Below, piece after piece: positions 22,795 to 33,927 of a stretch of DNA of 64,000 nt. The notes under the pieces are model-generated. The model searched no databases, was not told the origin of the DNA, and saw nothing but the letters and a program-made list of their open reading frames with translations. The stretch lies in assembly GCA_030512335.1 (NCBI GenBank), contig JAULSU010000004.1, positions 2,294,001-2,358,000 on the forward strand, in the 5' to 3' direction. The stretch is from Immersiella caudata (taxonomy: Eukaryota > Ascomycota > Sordariomycetes > Sordariales > Lasiosphaeriaceae). Position 1 is the first letter of the stretch; each line of letters opens with the position of its first letter. A program made the translations under genes and the position numbers.

Positions 22795-23186
22795 TCCCCG
22801 AGACGAGATGCTAGCCATCTGGCATGCAATTGCCGCGCGCACACCGAATTCGATTCCTGGAAAGGCAACTCGGAGCCTTCGGCAGCTGCGGCGGGTCCGA
22901 AGGGGCACGTCATGGTCTGTACCAACATAGCATGTAAAATCAGCGTTTTCTTTTCAGTTTTGGGGACACATGTACAACGCCCGGCTATCGTCCGGTTTTT
23001 AGTTGAGCCAACAGCAGCCTAGGAGCCTTGGTGTTCATTGATCATTTTATCATCAACAGAAATACAGAGGCGAATCATCGCTTTCGATTTGTCGTTATCC
23101 AAAATCCCCAACCTTCTTTCTCCAGCATGTCGGGCAATGCCATCGACCACCGCCGTCCACGCCCCAATAGTCTCATTCCAGCCTGG
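22795..23186. other. Intergenic, nothing recognised
   Basis: Convergent 3' region between the small hypothetical gene and the zinc-ribbon relic. No signal beyond the likely 3' untranslated ends. Confidence 0.4.
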
Positions 23187-25202
23187 CTACTTGAGGTACG
23201 ACAAAATGCTGTTGCGGCCAGATACAACAGCGCCCGTCTCGCCGATCAAGGCATGCAGTTCGACCGACGGTCTTGACTTCCTTGAAGACCATTTGATCAG
23301 CGTCTCAGAATGCAGCGACTGAGCTGGGCTGCAAGGCTTCCGCTTTCCCCCCAAGCATCCGCAAGTTTCGAACAAGGCTTTTGGCTCCCAAAGAACGCCG
23401 GGCACGAGTTTAGCCGGACATGCATCTGCGTCGCCTTCTTGACGAAGTATCCTAGAAAAGTCATATGCACTGACAGCAAGATGGTCACCCGTCTTCGCCA
23501 GCGTTCTCCACACGGGGCACACACTCGCCGCGCCAGAAGCAGGCTCCATAAGCTTACCAAAGCCTTCCCACCAGCGGCACTCGTATCCAGGCGGGTAACA
23601 CGGGGAGAAGCTGCTCGACGGGCAGCAATGTCCATGAACCGGAATCCCTCTAGTTTCTCCCGGGGAAGAAGCTTGATTGGAAGGCCGGCTGAGGTGCGCT
23701 CCAGGCTCGCCTGATGATCGATGAGCTCCCTAAGAACGGACGCCAGATAGTTGACGCGATCCTTGAGAAGCACTCGATGCATGGACCTGTACTCCGTCGT
23801 TGTGGCAGACCATCTACTAATTGCCTCTTCCATCCGAGTTTCGTTCGAACCCCGGAAAATCACCTGTTCGGGATTAGTCTTCTCTAGCAGAAACTCGATG
23901 GCGGCCCACGGGCTGGACGGATTTTGGGCTTCTCGGAAATCGAACGGCTTCAGCAGGAACTCGGCACGAAGTTCACCTCGTTTGTCAAGCTCCAGAGAGG
24001 CTCGGACGAGATGGAGGAGGGTGTGTAACCCGTTAGACAGCCAGGCCCTGCGATCTCAGGTGTCGTACAGTACGATGTAAGAGGTCCAGAGGCTGGCCAG
24101 AGTGTCGAAGTACCCTGACATACCTCTTTTGATTAGCGGTGCCTTGTCCTTTCGACCAAGAGAGAACTCTAGGCCAGCAGTCAAAAATCCCGGGCCCCCT
24201 GCGATCACAGCTTTCTCCAGGGCAGCACCCGGCCCCACGAAGTCAGGACTTGACTAACCAATATCGTAATTGCGAGGGGCGACCCTGCAACCAGTCATCA
24301 GCAAAGGGAATGCTACCGAGGCGGAGAACATACCGATATTGTAGGAGACCTTGGGTGTCCAGCCCAGTATGTGTCTGGCGCCCCGTATTCGCTCAAGGAG
24401 TCAATCTGCCATGAAGCCCTGCCTAATGCGAGGATCTGAGTATGGCAAGTGGTCTCCGTCCTCGTTGCAGACGAAGTGATTCGGCTGTGGGTGAGTCAGT
24501 CAGAGAAGCTGCTCGACTTGTGATGGGCCTGGATGACCTCATATGCGCTAACCTTTCGTACTTTCTCACGAGCTCGCCCGCCTCCGTGCTTTCAGGTGAT
24601 CCTCTTTCAGCCACCGCCCGGAGAGCAAACGTTTGGAGCAAATCTGGAAGCTGGGATGCAACAGCCTGCAAACCCTGTCCCCCCACTCCGCTGTCCTCAC
24701 AAAGACGCTTGGCTAAAGCTTGCACAAATGATCTTGCTTGCTTATCCGACAGATTCAGCGACAGATTCAGCGACACGTTTTCGGCGGCCGCGGGTTCAGT
24801 ATTTTGCGGATCTGCGACTGGGCTGGCCGGGGTGAGGGGCACAGAGGCAGCTTGAGAAGTTTGACCTGAAGGTGTTGCGTCTGTGACGGCTAGACGGGAG
24901 GAATAATGATGTCCATCTTTGATGGCACGCCCCACAGGGACTTCACCCACTTGGTTTCTGACGCCTGGGTATGTTGACGAATTCGCTGTTCGGGTGGGAT
25001 CCCAAGAATTCAGTGTTGAAGCGGATCCTTCTTCCCGGTTTCGTGGGAACTTGACCTTTTCCACGAGGCATAAGTGGCAGCGGTAGTGAAAGCAAGTCGG
25101 ATTCGAACAACTTAGCGAGACAGGTGTTGTGTATGGCCCATCACCGCAGTGGCAGCAGAACCAGACGTGGAACCCCGTTCTAGACCCGGACCCCCCGACC
25201 AT
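23187..25202 (-). pseudogene. Zinc-ribbon-containing fungal protein of unknown function, decayed
   Basis: Reading starts at ATG 25202. Exon 1 (25202-24570) has an N-terminal Cys/His cluster (FCCHCGDGPYT, CSNPTCFHYRCHLC) resembling a zinc ribbon, then a low-complexity linker. An 84-86-base intron (GTGAGA...CACAG, 24569-24485) joins to NHFVCNEDGDHLPYSDPRI. From there the gene is broken: TGA after FMAD (expected Arg, CGA), a one-base loss after SPLA, TGA in IVLYDT before DRRAWLSNGLH, and a shift after GGKALV. The remaining text (RVNYLASVLRELIDHQASL, EKLEGFRFMDIAARR) is clearly a folded protein. I have no name or function for it. The pieces are otherwise collinear, so the loss of function looks fairly recent. 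Confidence 0.7.
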
Positions 25203-25549
25203 GGCGAACAATGAAAGGGCCTTGGATGACGATCGAACCAACTCTTGACAAACGGGATGTTAAAGGCTGGCCAGGTGGGCTTCAGTTCGTGAAACGCATC
25301 GATGCAAATGGGTTGGTAGCCAAGGTCTGGTATGAAGTTCTCGCGAGGCTCCGAAACCAGTCCGTTTCGGGCTATCACGGGATCAAGGTCGTGAACTATC
25401 CAGCTTAGGCAATCCACAACATGCAGGAGCTTTTAGTTCGCGCAACGAATCAATAATGCGACACTCGTAGGAAGCTCTTATTGGGCATAACCTGCGACCC
25501 CAACCAGCGCTCCGATGGTTGACGGATCAACCTCGGTGCGCCCTGACGT
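25203..25549. other. Spacer, nothing recognised
   Basis: Lies between the start of the zinc-ribbon relic and the 3' end of the next minus-strand SDR gene. No coding signal. Confidence 0.4.
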
Positions 25550-26543
25550 CTATTTGTCTCCGCTAATACCCAGCACGCCAATTCTTCCAAAAGTCTTGTC
25601 ATTTTCCAGCTCCTTAGCTACGCGCCCTTTCAGCTCGTCTACGTCCCAATGCGCGGCAACCCAACGACCATGCAAGAACCTGGCTTCTTCGCTGGCAGCC
25701 CAGACAGCAAAATGGCCCGGCAGGTCCTCTGCGGCGCAAGCATCGATGTCAGCATCAACCTAAGCAACCCTACGCAAATACCACGACTGAAGGCTTACCA
25801 TGATCCCAATCATACGAGTCCTCCGGGACGCCATGACTTGCGCTCATCTTTGTCCAGATCCCACCAGGATGAATGCTGAGGACCTGCATCTTCTTTGGGT
25901 CCGTGTCCTGCGCGATCTTCTGCATGAGAAGGGTCCCTGAGTTCTTGGTCAAGCCGTATGTTGGGAAGACGGCAGTCTCAGACCAGTGGTTGTGGATACC
26001 CGTGGTGGTGAGGTTGATGAAGACTCGCGTGCGATCGCCGTCTTGGCTGTAGAGGCGGCGGGCAAAGTCGAGCAACGACCGGACGTTGGCTTCAAACGCG
26101 CTCCAGACGCTTTCCAGACTGGAGTCGAGGATAGGGCCGGTGTCGCCCACCACGGCGGCGTTCATGACCAGGACATCGACAAATGCTCCTTCGTCCTTGA
26201 ACTGGTCCCAGAGCTTCTGGGTGTCGGCAAGGCTGGTGACGTCGCAAGAGACGGCGCTAATCTTGGTGTCGGAGCCATCGATGACTTCTTTTGAGAGGTC
26301 GGCGGCAGCCTCTTGAGCGACAGCGTCTCGACGGCCGAGCAAGATTACACGGCTGGCCTCGGCTTGTACGAAGGCGCGGGCGATGGAGAAGCCAATTCCG
26401 CCGGAACCACCAGCGACGACCACGGTCTTTCCCTTTTGGCTCAGTTCCGGACGGCGGGGCGAGATGGCGGGGTAGGGCTCTTTGTGGTATGTCGAGATCA
26501 GGTCTGGAGGGGCGCGGACCGTGATGGTGGACCGCGGTGCCAT
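25550..26543 (-). CDS. Short-chain dehydrogenase/reductase
   Basis: Two exons, 26543-25799 and 25728-25550 (intron GTAAGC...CGCAG), 307 residues. Residues 1-36 are a short N-terminal arm. The Rossmann fold shows VVVAGGSGGIGFS, LLGRRD, CDVTS, and VLVMNAAVVGD. The active-site tyrosine and lysine are in YGLTKNSG, and the loop before it is INLTTTG, so the usual Ser is replaced by Thr at that place. IHPGGIWTKM is the PG motif. The second exon gives a family-typical end (FLHGRWVAAHWDVDEL), which is seen in fungal SDRs around secondary metabolism. Substrate unknown. It lies tandem to a second SDR on the same strand. Confidence 0.85.
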
Positions 26544-26817
26544 TTTGATGTGGGGTCGAATTCGTGCTTATCGAGTTCGCTGAGAGTCAAAGCTTGGCAG
26601 GGGTATCTCAAGGTTTATATCTGCGGGAAAGCTCTATCGATTGCGTACCAAGATATCGTGCGGACTGGGCCTGCCGTTCCACCCGTTCTCCCCGCATGAG
26701 TCATGGCCGGCCCCGAGATGTCGGTGCAAGCCCCCACACATGACGTCTTGAGCTGTGTTTGCCCCGCCTCCAATTCCGGTTGGGCGGTCGTCGACAAGAG
26801 AACACCCAAGCTAACCC

Positions 26818-27787
26818 TCACGGCATCGTTGCTCTCTCCAACACCCCCATCGTATATTCCCACACCCGCTCCGGCAACCCCCTCGCCTTGTAGCCTTCAA
26901 CCACCTTCATCTGCGCCGCAGCGTACTCCTCGCAGTGTTCATTCACCGGAACCATCTTGCCCGCCTCAAACTCGCCACTCGTCAAGATATACGCCTGCAT
27001 TTCCCCGCTCTCTTCGACAGGCGTGCCCTTCAAAACCATGTACATCGCAAATGCCTTCTTGGTGAGACCAACAGCGAGCACCCACAGCCAACTACTCCCC
27101 TCCGGCGCTTCCAACCTCGCGACAATGTCCGTCCGCACCAGTCCAGGATAAGAATGCAAAAACAGCACCTTCCTCTCTCTTTTCGCAAGGTATTCCATAC
27201 CGAGGCTCATCAACACGGTAATCTGATTGATCGCTCCTCCCGCGGACCAATTCTTCGGATTTTCAAACCCAAAGTCACTCTCGACGAAAGGCTTCTCCCT
27301 CCCTGCAGCGAGGATGCTCAGCACGCGCGGCGAAGGCGCCTGTCGGAGCAGCGGGAGCAGTTTCTGAATCAGACGGATGCGGCCATAGTAGGAGAGCACG
27401 AAGCACAGTTCCGAGTTTTCCGACGTCATTTGCGGACCGTTGAGGGGCATGAGACCGGGGGACATGAAGATGTAGTCGATCTTGGTCTGCTTTGCGCGGA
27501 TTTCCTCGCAGGCCTTGTCAATATCGGAGAGGAGGGAGGGGTCTCGCTCGAGGAAGACGAGGGTTGCGAAGGGGTTGATTGTCTGGAGGGCTGAGAGGTG
27601 CGGGGCGAACTTGGAAGCAGAGCGTCCGAGGATGTAGATGATTGGGTTGGGGAAGAGGCTGGTGGGTGGTTTGAAGGGTTGCAAGACCAATTCCGCTCGT
27701 TGCCCCGACGAAGACTGCGACGATGTCGCGCCGCTGTTGGTCTTTGAGAGCTGCGTTCCGCAACCGGATTTCCGAGAGAGACGCCAT
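26818..27787 (-). pseudogene. Short-chain dehydrogenase-like gene with a frameshift
   Basis: The start at 27787 gives MASLSEIRLRNAALKDQQRR, then VAVFVGATSGIG, the cofactor motif. Within the next 15 codons the frame must move by one base to reach FPNPIIYILGRSASKF and the rest of a collinear protein (KIDYIFMSPGLMPLNG, LHSYPGLVRTDI) ending at 26818; about 320 residues. This is the fungal SDR-like family lacking the normal YxxxK, so it may never have been a typical oxidoreductase. One single-base indel is the only defect seen. Sequencing error or a recent mutation are both possible. No intron of normal size can explain the shift. Confidence 0.65.
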
Positions 27788-28301
27788 GTGCGGTGAACCA
27801 GAGTTTCCGATGGTTGAAAGCAGACTATCTCAGGCAAGAACGGGACTTCCAAACATGTTCTGTTGACATTTTACGGAGTGACGGAGATGTATACTTGACA
27901 AGCGCTGGAGTTAACGTTACCTTATCGCCGGAGACAACCCCCTGCCAAGACAAGCGCACTGTCAGGCGGCCGGGGCAGTGCGCTCAATGAGACGCGACCC
28001 ACGGTGCCTACCATCCATCAAGCGGCCCTGAGTATGGGTTTGGTGCTGAATCGGAGGCTCCGTTTTCAGCCTCTTCTGTCCTGCCACCGCCAACGGCCGC
28101 TCTATCACGTGCCGCCACTGAACACTTCAGGCCCACCACCGCAACTTCAACATGATGCGCCGCATCCAACTTCAACATGATGCGCAACATCCAACTTCGT
28201 CTCCTTGCATCAAACGCGCATTGCGGAAGTACGTAACCAAACTCATTCGCGACAGCCTCATAAGCCCTGATCGTCTCCAGATTTGCCCCCCACCGGACGA
28301 T
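27788..28301. other. Spacer with short direct repeat
   Basis: Between the divergent SDR gene and the HeLo-like stub. A 22-base direct repeat, containing CATCCAACTTCAACATGATGCG-type text, occurs at about 28145-28200. No gene. Confidence 0.4.
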
Positions 28302-28499
28302 ATGGACCCGTTGTCGATTCCAGCTTCAGCTGCCGGCCTGATAGCCTTGTGCAGCAAGATTGCGGCTGCAATCTCTCAGGTGACAGATCGTGCACTAACC
28401 GAGAACGGAATTTTCCGCAGCAAAGCGCAGCCAACTGGGATAGCTGATGCCATACCCTCGTCTTCGCATGATCAGAGGTTGTTTAGATATTGCACCTGA
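28302..28499 (+). pseudogene. Stub of a HeLo-like/NACHT N-terminal domain
   Basis: The ATG at 28302 opens MDPLSIPASAAGLIALCSKI, the typical first helix of fungal N-terminal domains (Helo_like_N type) that precede NACHT or ankyrin modules. After about 30 residues the similarity stops. The frame ends at 28497. A possible intron (GTGACA...CGCAG) leads to a TGA eight codons later. Either way only a 35-65-residue stub is left. In intact proteins this domain oligomerises or acts as a membrane-toxic effector. Confidence 0.55.
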
Positions 28500-28981
28500 G
28501 GTGCCCTAGTGTGAAATATATTCTTGCCACCCTTCACCGAGGCCACCCTGATTTGGGTTTCGGTTGGTTTCTACATCCATACCCTTGACAGAGTACTCTA
28601 AAGTAAAAGACCTGGATTCCATAACTACTAGCCCTGAAATCAAACTATAGCCCATTATGTCATGGACCCTACATTTCCTATCAGGGACTCGCATTTATTT
28701 GTAGAAGGCGTATCAGCGTGGAGTTTTCCCACTTTTTCCACCCAAACTCTAAATCTTCGCTAGCACGTCTATCTCTGAGTCACGCGCCCGACAAACTCTC
28801 TTCAGAATAACAGACGCCACAGCAACCAATTGCGACGCCCTTGGCGTGCCAGCATGCATTTAAATACACGTACACGCACAGCGGAGCAATCTCGCTCTAC
28901 ACTACTCCTACTGCCCTCCAGTCGTAACACCGCCGCGTTCAGGACGATCTCCCGCAAAAAGTTGCTCGTGTCAGCATCAGT
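28500..28981. other. Spacer, nothing recognised
   Basis: AT-richer than its surroundings and without a supported gene. Confidence 0.35.
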
Positions 28982-30330
28982 ATGCCTGACAGACCCGAGC
29001 ATGACCAGGAGTATGTCGGCGGGCAGTACGATGCCCTTGCGCCACTTAATGTATCCTTCTTGGGGGACGACGGTAACCTACGCCTCCGCTATGTTCCCCG
29101 TGACGAGTTCAAAGCCGCATAATCGCACCTCCTGCGCGTGTTTAACGTCTATGAAGTATTCATCGGCGGTGTCTGGGCAGTCCTTGAATGCGACCCCCAT
29201 GTCAGAGTGGAGGCTCCCGTCATTTGTCGGGGGTCTAACTGCCATCTGGCTCATGCCACTGATCGGTGAGATTGGGGGCTAATCAAGAATGATCCTGGAG
29301 TCAATGAGTCTTTGCTGACTGGCTTGGAGCACCACCGAATCCCTCCCAACAGCCCTGTTCTCGGCTTGGCGGATCTGTTTCCCAACTGCGAGGTCATGAC
29401 CTTCACCGACAGACTCATCACCATCGAGCCCCCGCTGGCGGAGAGGGATGCATACTACTAACGTCTTCTACTAACGCCTTCGCTCGCTCCCAGAACACAT
29501 TGGCGGGGTGCTATTTTTCCTCTCATACCACAACGGGCCGCTCCCCGGCACACCCCCGGCCATAGCGAGCCAAGAAGAGACCGGAACCAGAACCCAACTC
29601 GGACGTCGACAAGCGCTTGGCGGATGGTACGGACCACGTGGCCAAGTACAGAAAAATTCTACCCAGGGTCCATAATCTTATCTACAGACGAGCACGGAAA
29701 CGTTCACTCGTGAGCTTCCGCTGGTGTGCTCGTCCACACGGGTCTGCCAACCCGCTTCACTTGCTGCACTGTTGGGCGGACCAATACGAGCAGCATGAGG
29801 ATCTCTTCACTCGCGGCAATCCGAAGGCAGAGTGTGTCTTTGGAGTCAGACAGGGAAACCCCGGGACCGAGATCGGCCGAGTTTGCGAAACGCGTGTTGG
29901 AAACGGATATCTCGCTCGCGCAACTCCGGCTTGGCATCACATTCGACAACAAACTTCACGGGTATCCAGGCTACCGCACAACGCCTTGCCCACAGCGGAG
30001 AAACCAAGCTTCTCGACACGTTTATCATCGACGCGTTCTCGGCAGGCGTTCAGAGACTCCGTTGCGTCGGGGCGAGGTGGGTGTTCGAGAGAAGCGCTTC
30101 AGCTGCCACGAGAATTTCTGCAAGCAAACCGTCTGTGCAACTGGCGACCCCGGGTTGACCCAGAAGCCTTCGATAAGGGATGGAGCGTGTGGTGCGGTTT
30201 TGTTGCGGTGCAAGACGCTGGAGGGCGCAGGTTTATGATCCAGCCCCTAGAAGATGTTTGCGCGGGACTTGGACGCCCACCCCTCCCCCCCGGGGAAACG
30301 TTTGAGCAAATCTTCAAATACTTTACTCAA
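28982..30330 (+). pseudogene. Decayed gene of unknown family
   Basis: A continuous 160-codon frame from ATG 28982 reads as a folded protein: YDALAPLNVSFLGDDGNLRL, FNVYEVFIGGVWAVLECD, then HHRIPPNSPVLGLADLFPNC and DRLITIEPPLAERDAYY. It is interrupted by TAA at 29120 and TGA at 29267, then ends in TAA at 29459. Further downstream, in changing frames, come HIGGVLFFLSYHNGPLPGTP, TKLLDTFIIDAFSAGVQRLR and FDKGWSVWCGFVAVQDAGG up to QIFKYFTQH. The stop positions fit CAA-to-TAA and CGA-to-TGA changes. I do not recognise the family. It is named here as one relic because the pieces are collinear and protein-like. Confidence 0.5.
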
Positions 30331-30351
30331 CACCCTCTCCCTTCTAATCCC

Positions 30352-31176
30352 TTATTCCTGTGCTGCAGAGGCCTCTTCATCCTCCTCCCAAGGGTCATCC
30401 CAGACGAGAGCGCGAAACTCCAACTTCAGCATCCTGTTCCTTGCGTCCCAGTACAGGGGTACACGCTTCGGATTGCTCTCCATGGCGACCGCCTGAGCCA
30501 TGTAATCCACCAGACTCGCCGCTGCAAACCCGATGTGGTCGCGCGCCTTCCTGCTCCAGACGATGCGCTCGTTCCACCCATGCTGTTCGCGGACGTAATC
30601 GGCCTGGATGATGCACGCCTCCCCCTCTTCGTCGTACATTTCGCGCAGCATGTTCCCATCCTCATCCGCAAAGAGGGGCGGCGTATCCGTGTCTAAATCC
30701 CACGTCCCAGCCTTGCGGGGGTACACCACGGCAAAAGACTCGAGCTTGTGCAGCGACATCATGGTGAAGGGTAGCGCCAAGCCCCGGTCGGCTACCTGGA
30801 GGGAGAGCGCAATGTGGCGGATCTCATTGAACCACGGGACGTCCTCGCGGCGGATGAGGTGGTTGGTGAAGTAGATGAACTCGTCGGGTCCGAGGTACAG
30901 TGTGTCGATGGCTGGGTCAAAAGGCCGCGGGATAAGGCGTGGTGGTGGTGCTAGTGGTGGTAGTGGTGGTAGTAGTGGTGGTGGTGGTGGTGGTGGTGGT
31001 GGTGGTGGTGAGGATGCGCTCACGTCGTCGTCTTCTTCCTCTGTCGGATCTGGCCACTCGTAGACGAGAAGCGGGGCATGTTGGGCTCTCTCCTCGACGC
31101 CAAGCGGGATGGCCAGCGAGAGGATGCAGACGCCAGGCGTGACTTCTGATGTTGAAGCGGTCGCGGTATCCTCCAT
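30352..31176 (-). CDS. 2EXR-like domain protein with a polyproline insert
   Basis: Start taken at ATG 31176 (MEDTATASTSEVTPG), giving 274 residues. An upstream in-frame extension exists but is not convincing. Residues 15-50 (ILSLAIPLGVEERAQHAPLL) precede an acidic stretch. A run of about 11 prolines plus further Pro/Leu then leads into PRLIPRPFDPAIDTLYLGPD, WFNEIRHIALSLQVADRGLAL and an acidic tail. The section from FDPAIDTLYL on resembles the second half of fungal 2EXR proteins. The first half of that domain (the LP.E.R..IW helix) appears to be absent, and a GGT microsatellite lies where it should be. Function of 2EXR proteins is unknown. Confidence 0.6.
   Translation of the reverse strand: MEDTATASTSEVTPGVCILSLAIPLGVEERAQHAPLLVYEWPDPTEEEDDDVSASSPPPPPPPPPPPLLPPLPPLAPPPRLIPRPFDPAIDTLYLGPDEFIYFTNHLIRREDVPWFNEIRHIALSLQVADRGLALPFTMMSLHKLESFAVVYPRKAGTWDLDTDTPPLFADEDGNMLREMYDEEGEACIIQADYVREQHGWNERIVWSRKARDHIGFAAASLVDYMAQAVAMESNPKRVPLYWDARNRMLKLEFRALVWDDPWEEDEEASAAQE
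30940..31012 (+). repeat. (GGT)n microsatellite inside a coding region
   Basis: About 20 GGT/AGT triplets, coding for the polyproline tract on the minus strand. Likely to vary in length by slippage. Confidence 0.9.
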
Positions 31177-31930
31177 GGTTATGGAACTAATAATTGAGTT
31201 GAATAAATTCGGGAGAAAACTGAGGCTTCGGTGCTCCTGGACGTCAGGTCCCCTGGATGTCAGGTCTTTAAGCGCCGACGACGCACGCATCAGATCTGGA
31301 TTTTCTCACTTTTAGCTCCATCCGCCCGCGCTGGGAAGCAAACCCCGCGCTAAGAAACTGGCCTGCTCGTGATTGGAGAAGTACCGACCAATCCAGGCGC
31401 TCGGCATATGCATCACGTCTTAGTTCCTCCTCGATTAGTCCTTAACATTTAGCCCTGGGGCTGAGCTTGCGGCGCTAAGTAGAGAGCTGCAGGGCAGGTC
31501 TCACCGCTATCTTGACTCCCTGTTGGCGAGCTATCGACCTTGGGTTCCAAACACTACAACAGAGGATATCCAATGCCATCCAATGCCATCCAATGCCAAG
31601 CCTTTCGCACCGGACTTTTAGGAGCTGAATGTAGACCCACGTATTCCGTACCCAACTCAGCCCGCCTCCTAGTTCAGGCTAGTAATCATGTTTCTGCTCT
31701 TGTAGATGTCCCCGTCGTCTTCAACGGGCCTCTTTCCCACGTGTTTGCCCCGCTTCCAATCCCGTGCCCACAACATGAACCGGAGCAGCAAGCGGAGCAG
31801 TTACATCCAGGCAGTTGGCTAGAGATGGACAGATAGTATCCAGCACCTGCTTGTATTGAGCTACTGGCCACCCAACTCCGTGAGTGGGAATTGGTTGTTT
31901 CATGACTCTAAAATCGACAAACACCCCTGC
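31177..31930. other. Spacer with a threefold 10-base repeat
   Basis: No gene supported. The unit CATCCAATGC is repeated three times at about 31570-31600. Confidence 0.4.
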
Positions 31931-32119
31931 TCACAGTCGCGTTTTGAACAGCAAAGCTTCCGAGAAGGCGCAGTATCTTACGAAATCGAGGAAAACCTGC
32001 TTAACGGGGGCTTTATAATCTGGTTTCGGCCTGTCCGCACCTTTTACAAGCAACCCATACATGCCGTAGATCTGGTCGCGCGGGTTAAAAAAGTTAAAGT
32101 GGCCCAGTGATCCGTGCAA
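31931..32119 (-). pseudogene. HET-domain fragment
   Basis: A 62-codon minus-strand piece reads NPRDQIYGMYGLL then PKPDYKAPVKQVFLDFVRYC. This is the strongly conserved DPRDKIYG.LGL...PDY..PV..V..DF..YC block found after the HET motif in HET proteins. Nothing recognisable flanks it on either side, so only this block survives. Confidence 0.65.
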
Positions 32120-32789
32120 GACAACGCTGTGTAAGTCACGCGGAAAAAAAGCGGTGGTGTCTTACAGGAACAAACTCCTGGACAACCTACACACGTGAGA
32201 ACCGCAGCCTATTAAGCCACTTTATCAGGGGCTCCTAGGTCTCCAGCCAGGATTTCCGAGGAGATTTGTACGGGAATATGCCGTTTTTCTCTGGAAGCCG
32301 CATTAAGGGTGCGTTTTCCTGCCTTCGGGTATCGGTGTCGGAGCTTAAAAGCGCCTAGTCAGCGAGCCATAAAGCTTATTTCGCCTCTACCTCGATATCT
32401 GCGCCCCCGCCCATCTAAAATAGATATATAGCAAGTGTAAGTAAATAAGAGATATGATACCGACTTATGCAGAGCGCTTTAAAAGACCAGACTAGTTAAT
32501 GTAGATTTAGTTAATCTAGAAGATACACTGCGTAGTGTTTCCAAAGACGCATAGAGCAGTACAAAGGCTTTTAGTGATCGGAATGCGGCTTTTACCGACA
32601 ATTAAGATCTTATCTTTTGTTGCTTTGTAGCACTCTACAGGCCTGTATTACAGCGCCTGAGAGCCTGTGGGAGCCTGTAGTACAGTGCTCCGGTCAGGGG
32701 AAGAAATGCGAGTACAGTGCTCCGGAGGAGCGCTGTAAGGTACGACAGCAGAGCTTACTAAGGTGCTGAAGGAAGCAAACGAAGGCCTG

Positions 32790-32897
32790 TACTACAGCGC
32801 CTAAAAGACAAGTTACAGCAGACTATGCGCTGTAAAACAGAAGGTTTCAGTGAACTCTGCACTGTAATGACAACTGTATTGCTTGTGAATTGCTTGC
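32790..32897 (+). repeat. Dispersed repeat, copy A
   Basis: About 106 bases nearly identical (about nine in ten bases) to 38133-38238. The shared core includes CGCTGTAAAACAGAAGGTTT and CAGTGAACTCTGCACTGTA. It probably derives from one mobile element family. Confidence 0.8.
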
Positions 32898-32982
32898 TTC
32901 AGTGAGTAGTACTCAACTGAAGGAAGTAGATTGCTTGCTTCAGTGAGTAGTACTCAACTGAAGGAAGTAGGTTGCTTGCTTT
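32891..32982 (+). repeat. 41-base tandem repeat, just over two copies
   Basis: Units starting TGCTTGCTTCAGTGAGTAGT occur at 32891 and 32932 and a partial one at 32973. The two full copies differ in only one base. Confidence 0.9.
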
Positions 32983-33546
32983 TAGGAAAGCTAATTACAA
33001 GAGAGGAGATGGCTAGTTATAGGCTGCGGGAGCTCTGGAATGGAAATTCCAAAGCTTTCTACTACTAATACAATAATAGAATAGTATGGTGGAGGCTCTC
33101 CACAGGCCTCGTAATCACTGATGTGGCCTCAGAAGGTTGTGGAAGCCTGTGGGCTTCCAGAGCCTTCTGTGGCCCCCTGAAGGCCCTGAGGCCTTCTGGA
33201 TTCCAGAAGGTTCGAAGCCACATTGTGGCTAGTGGGTGGCTGCAGGTGCAGGGTACCCAGCGCCTTCCTCACTGGCAGGCCCTGTAAATACAGGGCCTCT
33301 TTAGCGCTCTCAGAGGCTAGAATTTAACATCTTTAAAAAGAGGAGATCCCTAAGTGTACAAAACAGCCACGAACTTAGGCTTTGTGCTAAATTCCACAGT
33401 ATATAGCATACCGATAAGCTGATCGGAGCCCTACCCAGTAGGTTGCAACTCTAACAGACGGATGTAACTAGAGGGGTTGGTGAGAGACGTATAAACATGC
33501 GGTTTAACATAGGCCGCGTCAGCATCGGAATTAGATTCTTTTTATG

Positions 33547-33927
33547 TTACGGCGGTCTTAGCGCCAATAGTCTCTCGCTACGCCTTATGTTGCAGGAATA
33601 TTTCCGGTATACGTCAAATTCCTGTTTACGGGCGCCGATAACAGGGTTGAGTGGCCTTTGATTGGATATGTCGTATATATTGGCGCTAAGGTCTAGTAAC
33701 TTCTCGATAACCCCGTGATAACTGTATCTCGCAGCCCAGTACAGAGCCGGGCGTATTTCCTATATAATGTCCGAGGCAGGCAAACCGTGTCTTAACAGCG
33801 CTTTAATAACATCAACATGGCCGGCGTAAACTGTTCGCCACATTACGTGTCTTTCGTACTCGGCACGTAGGCCCGGTTGAAGCAGCAAGTAGTTTACAAC
33901 TTTACTGCGTAGGCAGTACACGTTGTT
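33547..33927 (-). pseudogene. Ankyrin-like tail, in frame behind the NACHT gene stop
   Basis: Directly after the TAG of the NACHT gene the same frame continues: VVNYLLLQPGLRAEYERH, AGHVDVIKALLRHGLPASDI, a TAG, then PALYWAARYSYHGVIEKLL and ending TAA at 33547. The helices have ankyrin spacing (GHVDVIKALLRHG, HGVIEKLLDLSANI). It is either the lost C-terminal end of the NACHT protein or a separate ankyrin fragment fused by chance. The codon use is more AT-rich than in the NACHT gene. Confidence 0.55.

Larger units (their letters stand above)
32120..33546. repeat. AT-rich, repeat- and palindrome-rich block without genes
   Basis: This block is dense in short inverted repeats (for example TACAGTGCTCC/GGAGCGCTGTA near 32703-32735, and the GAAGCCTGTGGGCTTC and CAGAAGG clusters near 33130-33215) and in CTGTA/TACAG motifs. 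It also holds the 41-base tandem repeat and one copy of the dispersed repeat listed separately. It looks like a graveyard of small transposable elements. Confidence 0.6.

Noticed and set aside
26935..27594. 219-codon plus-strand open frame opposite the SDR-like gene
   Set aside because: It is an antisense shadow of the collinear SDR-like text on the minus strand.
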